From an uncultured Roseburia sp. (lineage in GTDB: Bacteria; Bacillota; Clostridia; Lachnospirales; Lachnospiraceae), in the NCBI GenBank assembly GCA_947057405.1, contig CAMSEJ010000080.1, positions 1 through 9,019 of the forward strand: DNA of 9,019 bases, in the 5' to 3' direction. The notes beneath the pieces are model-generated. The model did no database searches, was not told where the DNA came from, and saw only the letters and a program-made list of their open reading frames with translations. Of the stretch, positions 1 through 6,642 are shown in pieces; within the stretch, counting starts at the first letter, position 1, and every line of letters starts with the position of its first letter. A program made the translations under genes and the position numbers.

Positions 1-22
1 TGGATAATATCCGTGTTCCCGT

Positions 23-415
23 TTAATACCAGAATTTCCCGCAGGACCTCTTTACCCCCCCCCCCCGGAAAAAATACGGCATACACGGTTCCTGCCCCAG
101 TTTCGGGCCGGATACATATTCGTTCCGTTTTTCTGCCACAACCCGCATCGTTTCCACAATCTCGCAAAAACAATTGCTGGCGGATTCTCCCAGCACTTCT
201 TTCCGGTACACCTGCTCAAGCGATGCGGATTCGTTTGGTGAAAGCCGCAGCTTTTTCGCCATCCCCTCCAAACGCTTCCAGCTCTGCGGCAGAGAACTTC
301 CGCACAGCCAGCGAAACACGACGGACGCATCCAGCCCGCACAGCTTTGCAGCCTGCGCTCCGCTTAAATTCCGTTCTTTTAAAAGCCAGTTTAAATAATC
401 CGAAAATCCGGACAT
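23..415 (-). CDS. Helix-turn-helix regulator, frameshifted at a G12 tract; true 3' end off the left edge
   Basis: As written this encodes 130 residues. Residues 1-75 look like an XRE-type helix-turn-helix (AAKLCGLDASVVFRWLCG) and align closely with the start of the upstream 343-residue protein (AAKLCGINRTLLSRYASG), so the two are tandem paralogues. After the residues PYFFR the frame runs through 12 G and ends in about ten unrelated residues. If the tract held 10 or 13 G, the reading would be RGGGGKEVLREILVLNGN and would stay open to position 1. That sequence lines up with YGREAVQEAMRCL of the paralogue, so the restored frame is very probably the native one. The ATG at 415 lies inside the last codons of the upstream gene (25-nt overlap), suggesting translational coupling. 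It is probably a DNA-binding regulator; target and ligand are unknown. The alternative explanation for the break is a sequencing error in the homopolymer. Confidence 0.75.
   Translation of the reverse strand: MSGFSDYLNWLLKERNLSGAQAAKLCGLDASVVFRWLCGSSLPQSWKRLEGMAKKLRLSPNESASLEQVYRKEVLGESASNCFCEIVETMRVVAEKRNEYVSGPKLGQEPCMPYFFRGGGVKRSCGKFWY
55..66 (-). repeat. G12 homopolymer inside a coding region (candidate slippage tract)
   Basis: Twelve consecutive C on the plus strand, read as G12 in the coding direction of the downstream helix-turn-helix gene. It encodes the Gly run after PYFFR. With 12 G the frame meets TAA at 23-25. With 11 G it stops immediately after the tract. With 10 or 13 G it remains open to the window edge. 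Tracts of this length are prone to slipped-strand mispairing and also to sequencing miscalls. Confidence 0.9.
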
Positions 416-1422
416 GATTCATCCCACACTCTCTTTCTGACAGCCCCTGTCGTTGGCTGCATCTCCATAAATACAAGAAACATTTTTACAAACTGAGGTT
501 CCTGCACATAAAATCCTTCCTGTCCGCCCGTTGTTTTCTGTACCCAGATACGTTCATACGGCGGCCCCTGATACAGAAAAGAAATGCCCGCTTCCTGATT
601 CTCAAGCAGCATGCTCTCCTTAGGCATATGCAGACTTTGATACGCGGCGCAATCGCCTCCGGCAAACATATGGCTCTTTTTCACGCCGGCCTGAAATATC
701 TGGCTGTAATACCTGAGATATTTTTCCTCACAGGTATAAAACCCGTACGCCGGCTCTTCCGAAAAAACAAGCAGGGCTTTGTCGCTTAAAATCATGGACA
801 ATCGCTCCTGCATCCCGGCAGACTCCCCGCATCTGTAATGGCAGTAAACCCTGTAATCCGATCCTGCAAATAAAAACGGCAGCAGTGCCTTAAACTCTTC
901 CACCTCGTTTTCCTCGCCGCCTGTATTACTGACCTCTATCAAATGGCAAATCCTGGCTCCGCAGCGGATATCCGGCAAAAAATCATCTGCCTCCATATGT
1001 ATCTGCAAATATTCCGCTTCCCGTACCAGGCAGCGCATCGCCTCCTGCACTGCTTCCCTGCCGTAAAGACGCTGCGCACGTCCCTTTTTCCACTCCCGTC
1101 CCAAGAGATTTTCTGTCTCCTCAAATTCAAGCGGAAGCGGCGGCTTCTCAAACAACTGCTCAATCAAATTCAGCGTGCCGTACTGATAGCCCCCTTCCTT
1201 GCTGATTTGATACAGCGCCAGAAGCTCCTTTGACTGATGCCCGGACATGCCCAGTCCGTCAGCAATTTTCAATACTTTTTCATATTCCGGCAGCTTTTTG
1301 CCGGAAGCATACCTGCTGAGCAGAGTACGGTTTATCCCGCAAAGCTTCGCTGCGTCCGTCCACGTAAGATTCCGTCCCTTTACGTAATCCAACAAATATT
1401 CCGAAAATTGTTTCATCCCCAT
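391..1422 (-). CDS. Helix-turn-helix transcriptional regulator with large unrecognised C-terminal domain
   Basis: 343 residues from the ATG at 1422. An alternative ATG two codons later, at 1416, aligns better with the start of the downstream paralogue (MKQFSEYL versus MSGFSDYL). Either start can use the AAAGGG upstream. Residues about 1-70 form an XRE-like helix-turn-helix, with AAKLCGINRTLLSRYASGKK covering the recognition region. The remaining 270 residues have no motif I can name. They are soluble, with no membrane segment or signal peptide, and include a segment around residues 195-240 rich in Tyr and Cys. By architecture this is a sensor-type regulator, but ligand and operator are unknown. 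It starts 15 nt after the ECF S component gene and overlaps the next gene by 25 nt, so the four minus-strand genes are probably co-transcribed. Local control of the transporter and kinase is an inference. Confidence 0.75.
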   Translation of the reverse strand: MGMKQFSEYLLDYVKGRNLTWTDAAKLCGINRTLLSRYASGKKLPEYEKVLKIADGLGMSGHQSKELLALYQISKEGGYQYGTLNLIEQLFEKPPLPLEFEETENLLGREWKKGRAQRLYGREAVQEAMRCLVREAEYLQIHMEADDFLPDIRCGARICHLIEVSNTGGEENEVEEFKALLPFLFAGSDYRVYCHYRCGESAGMQERLSMILSDKALLVFSEEPAYGFYTCEEKYLRYYSQIFQAGVKKSHMFAGGDCAAYQSLHMPKESMLLENQEAGISFLYQGPPYERIWVQKTTGGQEGFYVQEPQFVKMFLVFMEMQPTTGAVRKRVWDESCPDFRII

Positions 1423-1437
1423 TCAGCCCTTTTTCTG

Positions 1438-2013
1438 TTATTTTCCGATTTCCATCCGTTTCGCGTCCCTGCGAAACCGCACCACCCCTGTGCGGTCTAA
1501 CGCCAGCATCAGCGACGGAATCAGCACAAGCTGCAGCACAATCCCCGGAATGGCGTTCAAAAACGCCCCTGCCAGAAACATCTGCCACGTAAACGCTTCG
1601 CCTGCCATGCCCGTCATAACAATCCGGACCGCGCCCCATATAATCCTGCCGCCCAGCATCGCAATCGCAAGCGACCGATACAGCGCTACCATGCACTGCC
1701 ATCTGGAATGGTTGTAAAGATATCCCGCAATCACCCCATACGCCGCCAGCTCAAACGCCATTGCAATCCCGTTTGGCATCGGCGGCATCCCAAACACCAT
1801 ATAGCGAAACAGCGGCAAAAGAAACCCCACCGTTCCGCCGTAAGGCCATCCGCAAATCAGCCCGCATACCAGTACCGGCAGATGCATGGGAAGCAGCATA
1901 CCGCCGATTTGCGGAATCTGCCCGGTAAAAAACGGCAGAATCATACCGACTGCCAAAAGCATTGCCGCCGTCACAAGATTTTGAATCTGTTTATGGGTTG
2001 TCTTTGGATTCAT
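1438..2013 (-). CDS. ECF transporter S component (substrate-binding membrane subunit), substrate unknown
   Basis: 191 residues, with about six hydrophobic segments, matching the usual size of S components of energy-coupling factor vitamin/micronutrient importers. The segment LPMHLPVLVCGLICGWPYG, followed by GFLLPLFRYMVFGMPPMPN and an AMAFELAAYG helix, is the kind of sequence I associate with this family. S components bind the substrate in the membrane and use a shared EcfA/A'/T module, which is not in this window. The start is supported by AAGGAGA seven nt before the ATG. The gene lies 28 nt after the P-loop kinase and 15 nt before a regulator gene. The kinase neighbour suggests that the imported compound is phosphorylated after entry, for example a nucleoside-like or vitamin-like molecule, but the sequence alone does not identify it. 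Confidence 0.85.
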   Translation of the reverse strand: MNPKTTHKQIQNLVTAAMLLAVGMILPFFTGQIPQIGGMLLPMHLPVLVCGLICGWPYGGTVGFLLPLFRYMVFGMPPMPNGIAMAFELAAYGVIAGYLYNHSRWQCMVALYRSLAIAMLGGRIIWGAVRIVMTGMAGEAFTWQMFLAGAFLNAIPGIVLQLVLIPSLMLALDRTGVVRFRRDAKRMEIGK

Positions 2014-2041
2014 CGTTTCATCTCCTTATCTTTGCTCTGTC

Positions 2042-3091
2042 TTATACGAAAAAACCGCTGGTATCTATCTGCAGATCGCTGCCCGCTTCAATCCCGCACG
2101 CCTGAAAATAATGCTCCTCCATAGGCATCCAACGGGCGGCAAACGCCGGATACCCGCTGCCCTCCCGCTCCTTTAAGCGGCGTATCTGTTCCCGTTTTTC
2201 ACAGGTAAGAAAAATCTTAAAATCATACCCGGTCAAAAGTCCGGGATGATGCGAGTAGCTGCCCTCAATTACCGTAAGGTGCCCGGCGGAAAGCATCCTC
2301 TCTCCCGTTATCCTGCCGGCGGAGCAGTCATACGGACGGTAAACCGCCTGGCGTCCGCTGCGTATGGGTGTAAGGATCTCCGTATTCAAACGTTCAAAAT
2401 CCATATTCCCTCCCGCCATCCGGTCCCAATCCTCCTGCCGGCGGCTAAGCGGCAGGTAAAAATCGTCCATATGTATCACATTACAGGAAAACAGGCCGCG
2501 CACCAGCTCTGCCAGGTGCGTTTTCCCGCTGCCGCACCGCCCGTCTATCGCAATCACTGCCGGTTCTTCCCGCTGCGACAGCGCGGCAATCCGGGCAAGC
2601 GCCGCAAAACAGACCGCATAGCTTTTTTTCAGCAGCCGGTAGTGCGGGCGGTAAGCCTCCCGATAAACAGGGCTGTGATGCACCGCAGGAAAGCCCTGCC
2701 GCTCCCACTCTGCCAGCCACTCCGCCATTCCCGCTGTCTTACCCTCTGCCAGCAGCCGTATCTTCTGCCGCAATCCTTCGATTGTCCCGCCGGAATCGTG
2801 CGCCGTACGGACAAATAAATCCGCCAGCAGCCCAAGCTTTGTATCCGTCCGGCAGGCAGAGACGGGAAACCGGCACAAACCGCCGCCGATATCCTCCGGC
2901 TCCTTCGGAAACGCATCCGAAGACACCTCGTCCCACTCCCGGACAAGCCCCTCCAAAGCCTGCGCTCTGCCGGCGGCAAAATGGCCCGCGCCAAATTCTG
3001 CCTGATACGCCAGCTTACCGTAATCCTGCGGCTCCATCCCTGGATAGCGCATCCCGTGCTCGTTTATAATCCGTAAAAAATCAGATTCCAT
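2042..3091 (-). CDS. P-loop kinase of the uridine kinase-like family with an extra N-terminal domain
   Basis: 349 residues from the ATG at 3091. The open frame extends a further 69 codons upstream, but those run through the secA terminator and lack a good ribosome site, whereas ATG 3091 has AGGGGGGG seven nt upstream. Residues 1-165 are a separate domain with the segment MEPQDYGKLAYQAEFGAGH near residues 19-37. I have a general sense that this domain recurs in clostridial kinases of this type, but its role is unknown to me. Residues 178-349 are the kinase: Walker A GRCGSGKT at 184-191, HMDDFYLP at 207-214, an EGSYSHHP segment at 276-283, and an Arg-rich lid-like stretch at 300-310. This is the uridine kinase/phosphoribulokinase/pantothenate kinase fold. 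The substrate is probably a nucleoside or vitamin-like alcohol, perhaps the one imported by the S component encoded next. Confidence 0.8.
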   Translation of the reverse strand: MESDFLRIINEHGMRYPGMEPQDYGKLAYQAEFGAGHFAAGRAQALEGLVREWDEVSSDAFPKEPEDIGGGLCRFPVSACRTDTKLGLLADLFVRTAHDSGGTIEGLRQKIRLLAEGKTAGMAEWLAEWERQGFPAVHHSPVYREAYRPHYRLLKKSYAVCFAALARIAALSQREEPAVIAIDGRCGSGKTHLAELVRGLFSCNVIHMDDFYLPLSRRQEDWDRMAGGNMDFERLNTEILTPIRSGRQAVYRPYDCSAGRITGERMLSAGHLTVIEGSYSHHPGLLTGYDFKIFLTCEKREQIRRLKEREGSGYPAFAARWMPMEEHYFQACGIEAGSDLQIDTSGFFV

Positions 3092-3098
3092 AGAGATT

Positions 3099-3106
3099 CC
3101 CCCCCT
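3099..3106 (-). promoter_or_regulatory. Ribosome binding site of the kinase gene, made of a G7 run
   Basis: On the minus strand AGGGGGGG lies seven nt before the ATG at 3091. It fixes the start of the kinase, because the longer in-frame extension has no comparable site. The core is a homopolymer of seven G. Confidence 0.65.
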
Positions 3107-3114
3107 AATCAGAA

Positions 3115-3168
3115 TGAAACAGGGGCAAAGCAGGTTTCCCGCCTTGCGGCGTCCTGCTTCGCCCCTGT
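3115..3168 (-). terminator. Hairpin terminator after secA with nested GCAA tetraloop
   Basis: The arms 3119-3134 and 3153-3168 pair over 16 bp, with a single G-U wobble and no bulge. The 18-nt apical region itself contains CGCC-GCAA-GGCG (3140-3151), a 4-bp stem with a GNRA tetraloop. Read on the minus strand, the hairpin begins 11 nt after the secA stop and is followed by a modest U-rich tail, TTTCATTCT. It probably ends the secA transcript. Only 27 nt separate it from the kinase start codon. Confidence 0.8.
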
Positions 3169-3179
3169 CCTTTTCTCTT

Positions 3180-5753
3180 CTATTTCGCCATCCGGCCGCA
3201 GCACTGTTTATACTTTTTCCCGCTTCCGCACGGACAGGGATCGTTTGGATATACTTTTGCCTTGTCCCGTTTTTTCGGCCCTTTACCCGCCGATTCATCC
3301 TTATTCGTCCCGGTCACCTTCGCAACCTGCTCGCGCTCTACCTTCTGCTCAATGCGCACATGGTACAGAAGCCTTACCGTATCCTCCTGAATGCTTGCAA
3401 TCATGCTGTCAAACATATCAAACCCGCTCATCTTATATTCCACCAGCGGATCCCTCTGCCCGTACGCCTGCAGCCCGATTCCCTGACGAAGCTGCTCCAT
3501 ATCGTCAATATGATCCATCCACTTGCGGTCGATGGCCTTTAACAGCACCACGCGCTCCAATTCCCGGAACTGCTCCGGCTCGGGGAACTCCGTCTCCTTC
3601 GCCTCATAAAGCTTCACTGCCTGCTCCTTTAATGCGTGCTTCAGTTCCTTGCTGCTCTTCATCTCCTTCACCTGCTCCGGCGTCACCGGCTGCACCGGAA
3701 TCATCGGAATTAAAATATCGTTCAGCTCCTTGATATTCCATTCTTCTGCCGGCTGCTCGCCCGAAATACACATATCCACCGTCGCTTCCACGCGATCCGT
3801 AACCATCTTAAAGATCACGTCCCGCATGTTTTCCCCGTTCAATACACGCAGCCGCTCCGTATAAATAATCTCCCGCTGCTCATTCATAACCTGATCGTAT
3901 TCCAGCAGGTTCTTACGGATTCCGAAGTTGTTAAACTCGATCTTGCTCTGCGCCTTCTCAATCGCGCCGGTAAGCATCTTATGCTGAATCTGCTCGCCGT
4001 CCGGTACGCCCAATGCATTAAACATGCTCATCAGCTTCTCCGATCCGAACAGACGCATCAAATCGTCCTCAAGCGCAATATAAAACTGTGATTCACCCGG
4101 ATCGCCCTGACGTCCGGATCGTCCGCGCAGCTGGTTGTCGATACGCCTGGATTCATGGCGCTCCGTACCGATAATTTTAAGTCCGCCGGCGGCCTTCGCT
4201 TCCTCGTCCAGCTTAATATCCGTACCACGGCCCGCCATATTCGTGGCAATGGTAACTGCCCCGTGCTGCCCCGCCTGCGCCACAATCTCCGCTTCGAGTT
4301 CATGGAACTTGGCGTTCAATACATTGTGCTGAATGCCGCGGCGTTTCAGCATCTTGCTGATCTCCTCGGAAATTTCAATGGTAATCGTACCGACCAAAAC
4401 CGGCTGCCCCTTTGCGTGCGCTTCCTCTACCGCGTCGCAGACCGCCTGGAACTTCTCCTTCTTGGTCTTATAAACAACATCCTGCAAATCCTTACGCGCT
4501 ACCGGCACATTCGTGGGGATCTCAATAACGTCCATCCCGTAAATATCACGGAACTCCTTCTCCTCCGTTAAAGCCGTACCGGTCATACCGCATTTTTTCT
4601 CGAATTTATTAAAAAAGTTCTGGAACGTAATCGTCGCTAACGTCTTGCTCTCCCGTTTTACCTTTACGTGCTCCTTGGCTTCAATCGCCTGGTGCAGCCC
4701 GTCCGAATAGCGGCGCCCCGGCATAATACGCCCGGTAAACTCGTCAACAATCAGCACCTGGTCATCCTTCACCACATAATCCTGATCGCGGAACATCAGA
4801 TAATGCGCGCGCAGCGCCAGAATAATATTGTGCTGGATCTCCAGATTCTCCGCATCCGCAAGGTTCTCAATCCTAAAAAACTTCTCTACCTTCTTCACGC
4901 CGTCCAGGGTCAGGTTGACCACCTTATCCTTCTCGTTTACGACAAAATCTCCCGTTTCTTCGACTTCCACGCCCATAATCGCGTCCATCTTGGAAAGCTC
5001 CTGGCTCTCCTGCCCGCGCACCAGCTGCTGCGCCAGAATATCACACGCTTCATACAAACGGGTCGACTTGCCGCTCTGGCCGGAAATGATAAGCGGCGTT
5101 CTTGCCTCGTCAATCAGTACGGAATCGACCTCATCCACAATGGCATAATGCAGCCCTCTCTGTACCAGCTGCTCCTTATAAATGACCATATTGTCCCTGA
5201 GGTAATCAAATCCCAGCTCATTATTCGTTATATAAGTAATGTCACAGTTATAAGCGTCACGCCGTTCGTCATTGTCCATGGAATTTAAGACCACGCCGAC
5301 CGTAAGCCCCAGAAACTCATGTACCTGTCCCATCCACTCCGCATCACGCTTCGCCAGATAGTCATTGACCGTAACGATACAGACCCCTTTGCCCTCCAAC
5401 GCATTCAGATATGCCGGCAGCGTCGAAACCAGCGTCTTACCTTCACCGGTACGCATCTCTGCAATACGTCCCTGGTGCAAAATAATTCCGCCTATTAACT
5501 GTACCCTGTAATGCTCCATATTCAGCACACGCTTCGCAGCTTCCCTGACGGTGGCAAACGCTTCCGGAAGCAGATCGTCAAGTGTCTCCCCGTCCGCAAG
5601 CCGTTTCTTATACTCCTTGGTTTTATCCCTAAGCTGCTCATCCGTCAATGCTTCCATCGCCCCGTAATAAGATTCGATCTTCTTTATAATCGGATCAATC
5701 CTCTTTAATTCCCGTTCGCTATGTGTACCAAATAGTTTTGTAAATGCGCTCAT
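3180..5753 (-). CDS. secA: SecA preprotein translocase ATPase
   Basis: 857 residues, complete. SecA is the essential motor that drives unfolded preproteins through SecYEG. The nucleotide-binding region shows MRTGEGKT (Walker A, residues 100-107) and VDEVDSVLIDEARTP (Walker B region, DEVD 207-210). The second motor domain has the family-typical TNMAGRGTDI, followed by QLRGRSGRQGDPG. The C terminus carries the SEC-C zinc motif CPCGSGKKYKQCCG used for SecB or ribosome contact in other bacteria. Length agrees with Firmicutes SecA1. The ATG at 5753 has AGGAG six nt upstream. It has its own promoter and terminator, so it is likely a single-gene transcript. In Bacillus subtilis prfB follows secA; here it does not. 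The sortase and LRR protein in this window carry or act on Sec-exported substrates, but nothing links them to secA beyond proximity. Confidence 0.99.
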   Translation of the reverse strand: MSAFTKLFGTHSERELKRIDPIIKKIESYYGAMEALTDEQLRDKTKEYKKRLADGETLDDLLPEAFATVREAAKRVLNMEHYRVQLIGGIILHQGRIAEMRTGEGKTLVSTLPAYLNALEGKGVCIVTVNDYLAKRDAEWMGQVHEFLGLTVGVVLNSMDNDERRDAYNCDITYITNNELGFDYLRDNMVIYKEQLVQRGLHYAIVDEVDSVLIDEARTPLIISGQSGKSTRLYEACDILAQQLVRGQESQELSKMDAIMGVEVEETGDFVVNEKDKVVNLTLDGVKKVEKFFRIENLADAENLEIQHNIILALRAHYLMFRDQDYVVKDDQVLIVDEFTGRIMPGRRYSDGLHQAIEAKEHVKVKRESKTLATITFQNFFNKFEKKCGMTGTALTEEKEFRDIYGMDVIEIPTNVPVARKDLQDVVYKTKKEKFQAVCDAVEEAHAKGQPVLVGTITIEISEEISKMLKRRGIQHNVLNAKFHELEAEIVAQAGQHGAVTIATNMAGRGTDIKLDEEAKAAGGLKIIGTERHESRRIDNQLRGRSGRQGDPGESQFYIALEDDLMRLFGSEKLMSMFNALGVPDGEQIQHKMLTGAIEKAQSKIEFNNFGIRKNLLEYDQVMNEQREIIYTERLRVLNGENMRDVIFKMVTDRVEATVDMCISGEQPAEEWNIKELNDILIPMIPVQPVTPEQVKEMKSSKELKHALKEQAVKLYEAKETEFPEPEQFRELERVVLLKAIDRKWMDHIDDMEQLRQGIGLQAYGQRDPLVEYKMSGFDMFDSMIASIQEDTVRLLYHVRIEQKVEREQVAKVTGTNKDESAGKGPKKRDKAKVYPNDPCPCGSGKKYKQCCGRMAK

Positions 5754-5811
5754 AAATTACTCCTATCGCTCTTGTTTTATCATAAAAGTCCATATTATCC
5801 GAACAAATTTT

Positions 5812-5840
5812 ATTGTACCACGTTCCGTCCCCAGAAACAA
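5812..5840 (-). promoter_or_regulatory. secA promoter (sigma-A type)
   Basis: On the minus strand TTGTTT (5835-5840) and TACAAT (5812-5817) are separated by exactly 17 nt, and a TGG immediately precedes the -10 box as an extended -10. The predicted start near 5805 gives a leader of roughly 50 nt before the secA ATG. Confidence 0.7.
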
Positions 5841-5860
5841 TACAGAAAATCATGAATGAA

Positions 5861-5889
5861 TTGTTAAATTTTTAAAAACGTGCTATACT
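5861..5889 (+). promoter_or_regulatory. Promoter of the TSCPD gene (sigma-A type, extended -10)
   Basis: TTGTTA (5861-5866) and TATACT (5884-5889) are 17 nt apart, with TGC directly before the -10. The expected transcript start near 5896 leaves a leader of about 38 nt. The box is divergent from the secA promoter, with only 20 bp between the two -35 elements. Confidence 0.75.
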
Positions 5890-5934
5890 GTACCTGTTTC
5901 CAAAACAGAATACAAAAAAAGGAGTGACCGAATC

Positions 5935-6189
5935 ATGAAATACACCTACCGTACCAAAGGAACCTGTTCCTCCCAAATCGAGCTGGAGCTGGAGGGCAAT
6001 ATCGTACACAACGTAAAATTTACCGGCGGCTGCGACGGAAACCTAAAAGCAATCCCCCAGCTGGTAGAAGGAATGACCGTACAGGAGATCGAAAAAAAGC
6101 TCAGCGGGATACGCTGCGGATTTAAAAACACATCCTGCGGAGATCAGCTCGCAAAAGCCTGCCGCGTAGCCCTGGAGCAGGAGGCATAG
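5935..6189 (+). CDS. TSCPD-domain small protein (TIGR03905 type), function unknown
   Basis: 84 residues, the full length of this stand-alone family. AGGAG lies ten nt before the ATG. Conserved Cys are visible at 11, 33, 61, 68 and 76. The segment FTGGCDGNLKAI (29-40) and the terminal TSCGDQLAKAC (66-76) identify it. The signature reads TSCGD here instead of TSCPD. The same domain occurs at the C terminus of some B12-dependent ribonucleotide reductases, where a Cys-rich tail is thought to act in metal binding or reduction; whether the small proteins do likewise is not established. It is transcribed alone and divergently from secA. Its final codon and stop (GCATAG) form the first base pairs of the long hairpin element that follows, so the 3' end of its mRNA is likely highly structured. 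Confidence 0.9.
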   Translation: MKYTYRTKGTCSSQIELELEGNIVHNVKFTGGCDGNLKAIPQLVEGMTVQEIEKKLSGIRCGFKNTSCGDQLAKACRVALEQEA

Positions 6190-6470
6190 GAGCCGTGGGA
6201 GTGTGATGAAGCCCCGTCAGACAGAGGGCAGGGGATGCAGGCGGGCTGTGTAAGAGGAGTAAGGGGTTCTAAAGTATCCCTGAATGTTTTTTTCATGCCG
6301 GACGCAACCGTCATAAACGCGCCGTCCGTGGCGCGGTTATGACTTGCCCTGCCATCCGTGGTAGGGCATTGCTGGCTGTGCAGGGATACTTAAGAACCCC
6401 TAACTCTCTCTTACAATGCCCCCCTGCATCCCCTGCCCTCTGTCTGACTACGCTGTCTCCGGCTCTATGC
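6184..6470 (+). other. Structured repeat element, copy 1 (long inverted repeat with multi-hairpin head)
   Basis: The arms 6216-6282 and 6381-6448 are nearly perfect reverse complements over about 67 nt. A further 10-bp base pairs 6184-6194 with 6461-6470 (GCATAG-AGCC), with one bulged G. The 98-nt head contains hairpin A (6310-6323 with 6330-6343, loop GTCCGT) and hairpin B (6346-6354 with 6359-6367, loop TCCG). A short CGG/CCG hairpin just before A is possible. The element is homologous to the reverse strand of 6643-6890, with compensated differences in the stems. The strand given is arbitrary, since the active strand cannot be told. It could be a structured RNA, the 3' end of the TSCPD transcript, or a foldback mobile element. 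No open frame in it looks like a protein. Confidence 0.8.
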
Positions 6471-6642
6471 TGGGTTGGTAAAATATATGTTTTCAAAAAA
6501 ATATACTTTTTGGCCTATTTCCTTCCATCTGCAGTACCGGATCCGCTCCACACACTCCACGCGCTTCACCGGCGCCCTGCTTTCCAACACGATACAATAA
6601 ACTCCCCCGGCCGGCCACGTACATATGCCAGCCGACAGCGCA
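6471..6642. other. Spacer between the two structured elements; no gene recognised
   Basis: 172 bp bounded by the two inverted elements. It starts with an AT-rich patch (about 6476-6520) that contains several TATA-like hexamers, but I find no -35/-10 pair with acceptable spacing on either strand. A TACAAT at 6593-6598 has no plausible -35. A GGCCGGCC palindrome lies at 6609-6616. Short frames crossing it have no ribosome site and no recognisable family. Confidence 0.5.

Noticed and set aside
3092..3298. 69-codon N-terminal extension of the kinase
   Set aside because: It would start inside secA, run through the terminator and lacks a ribosome site; the ATG at 3091 with its G-rich site fits better.
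6184..6470. Copy 1 as a simple intrinsic terminator for the TSCPD gene
   Set aside because: The hairpin is far longer than needed, has a multi-hairpin head and is not followed by a U-run; the T7 at 6287-6293 lies in the head and is preceded only by a weak possible stem.
6593..6598. TACAAT as a promoter for element copy 2 on the plus strand
   Set aside because: No acceptable -35 at 16-18 nt upstream; the sequence there is GC-rich.
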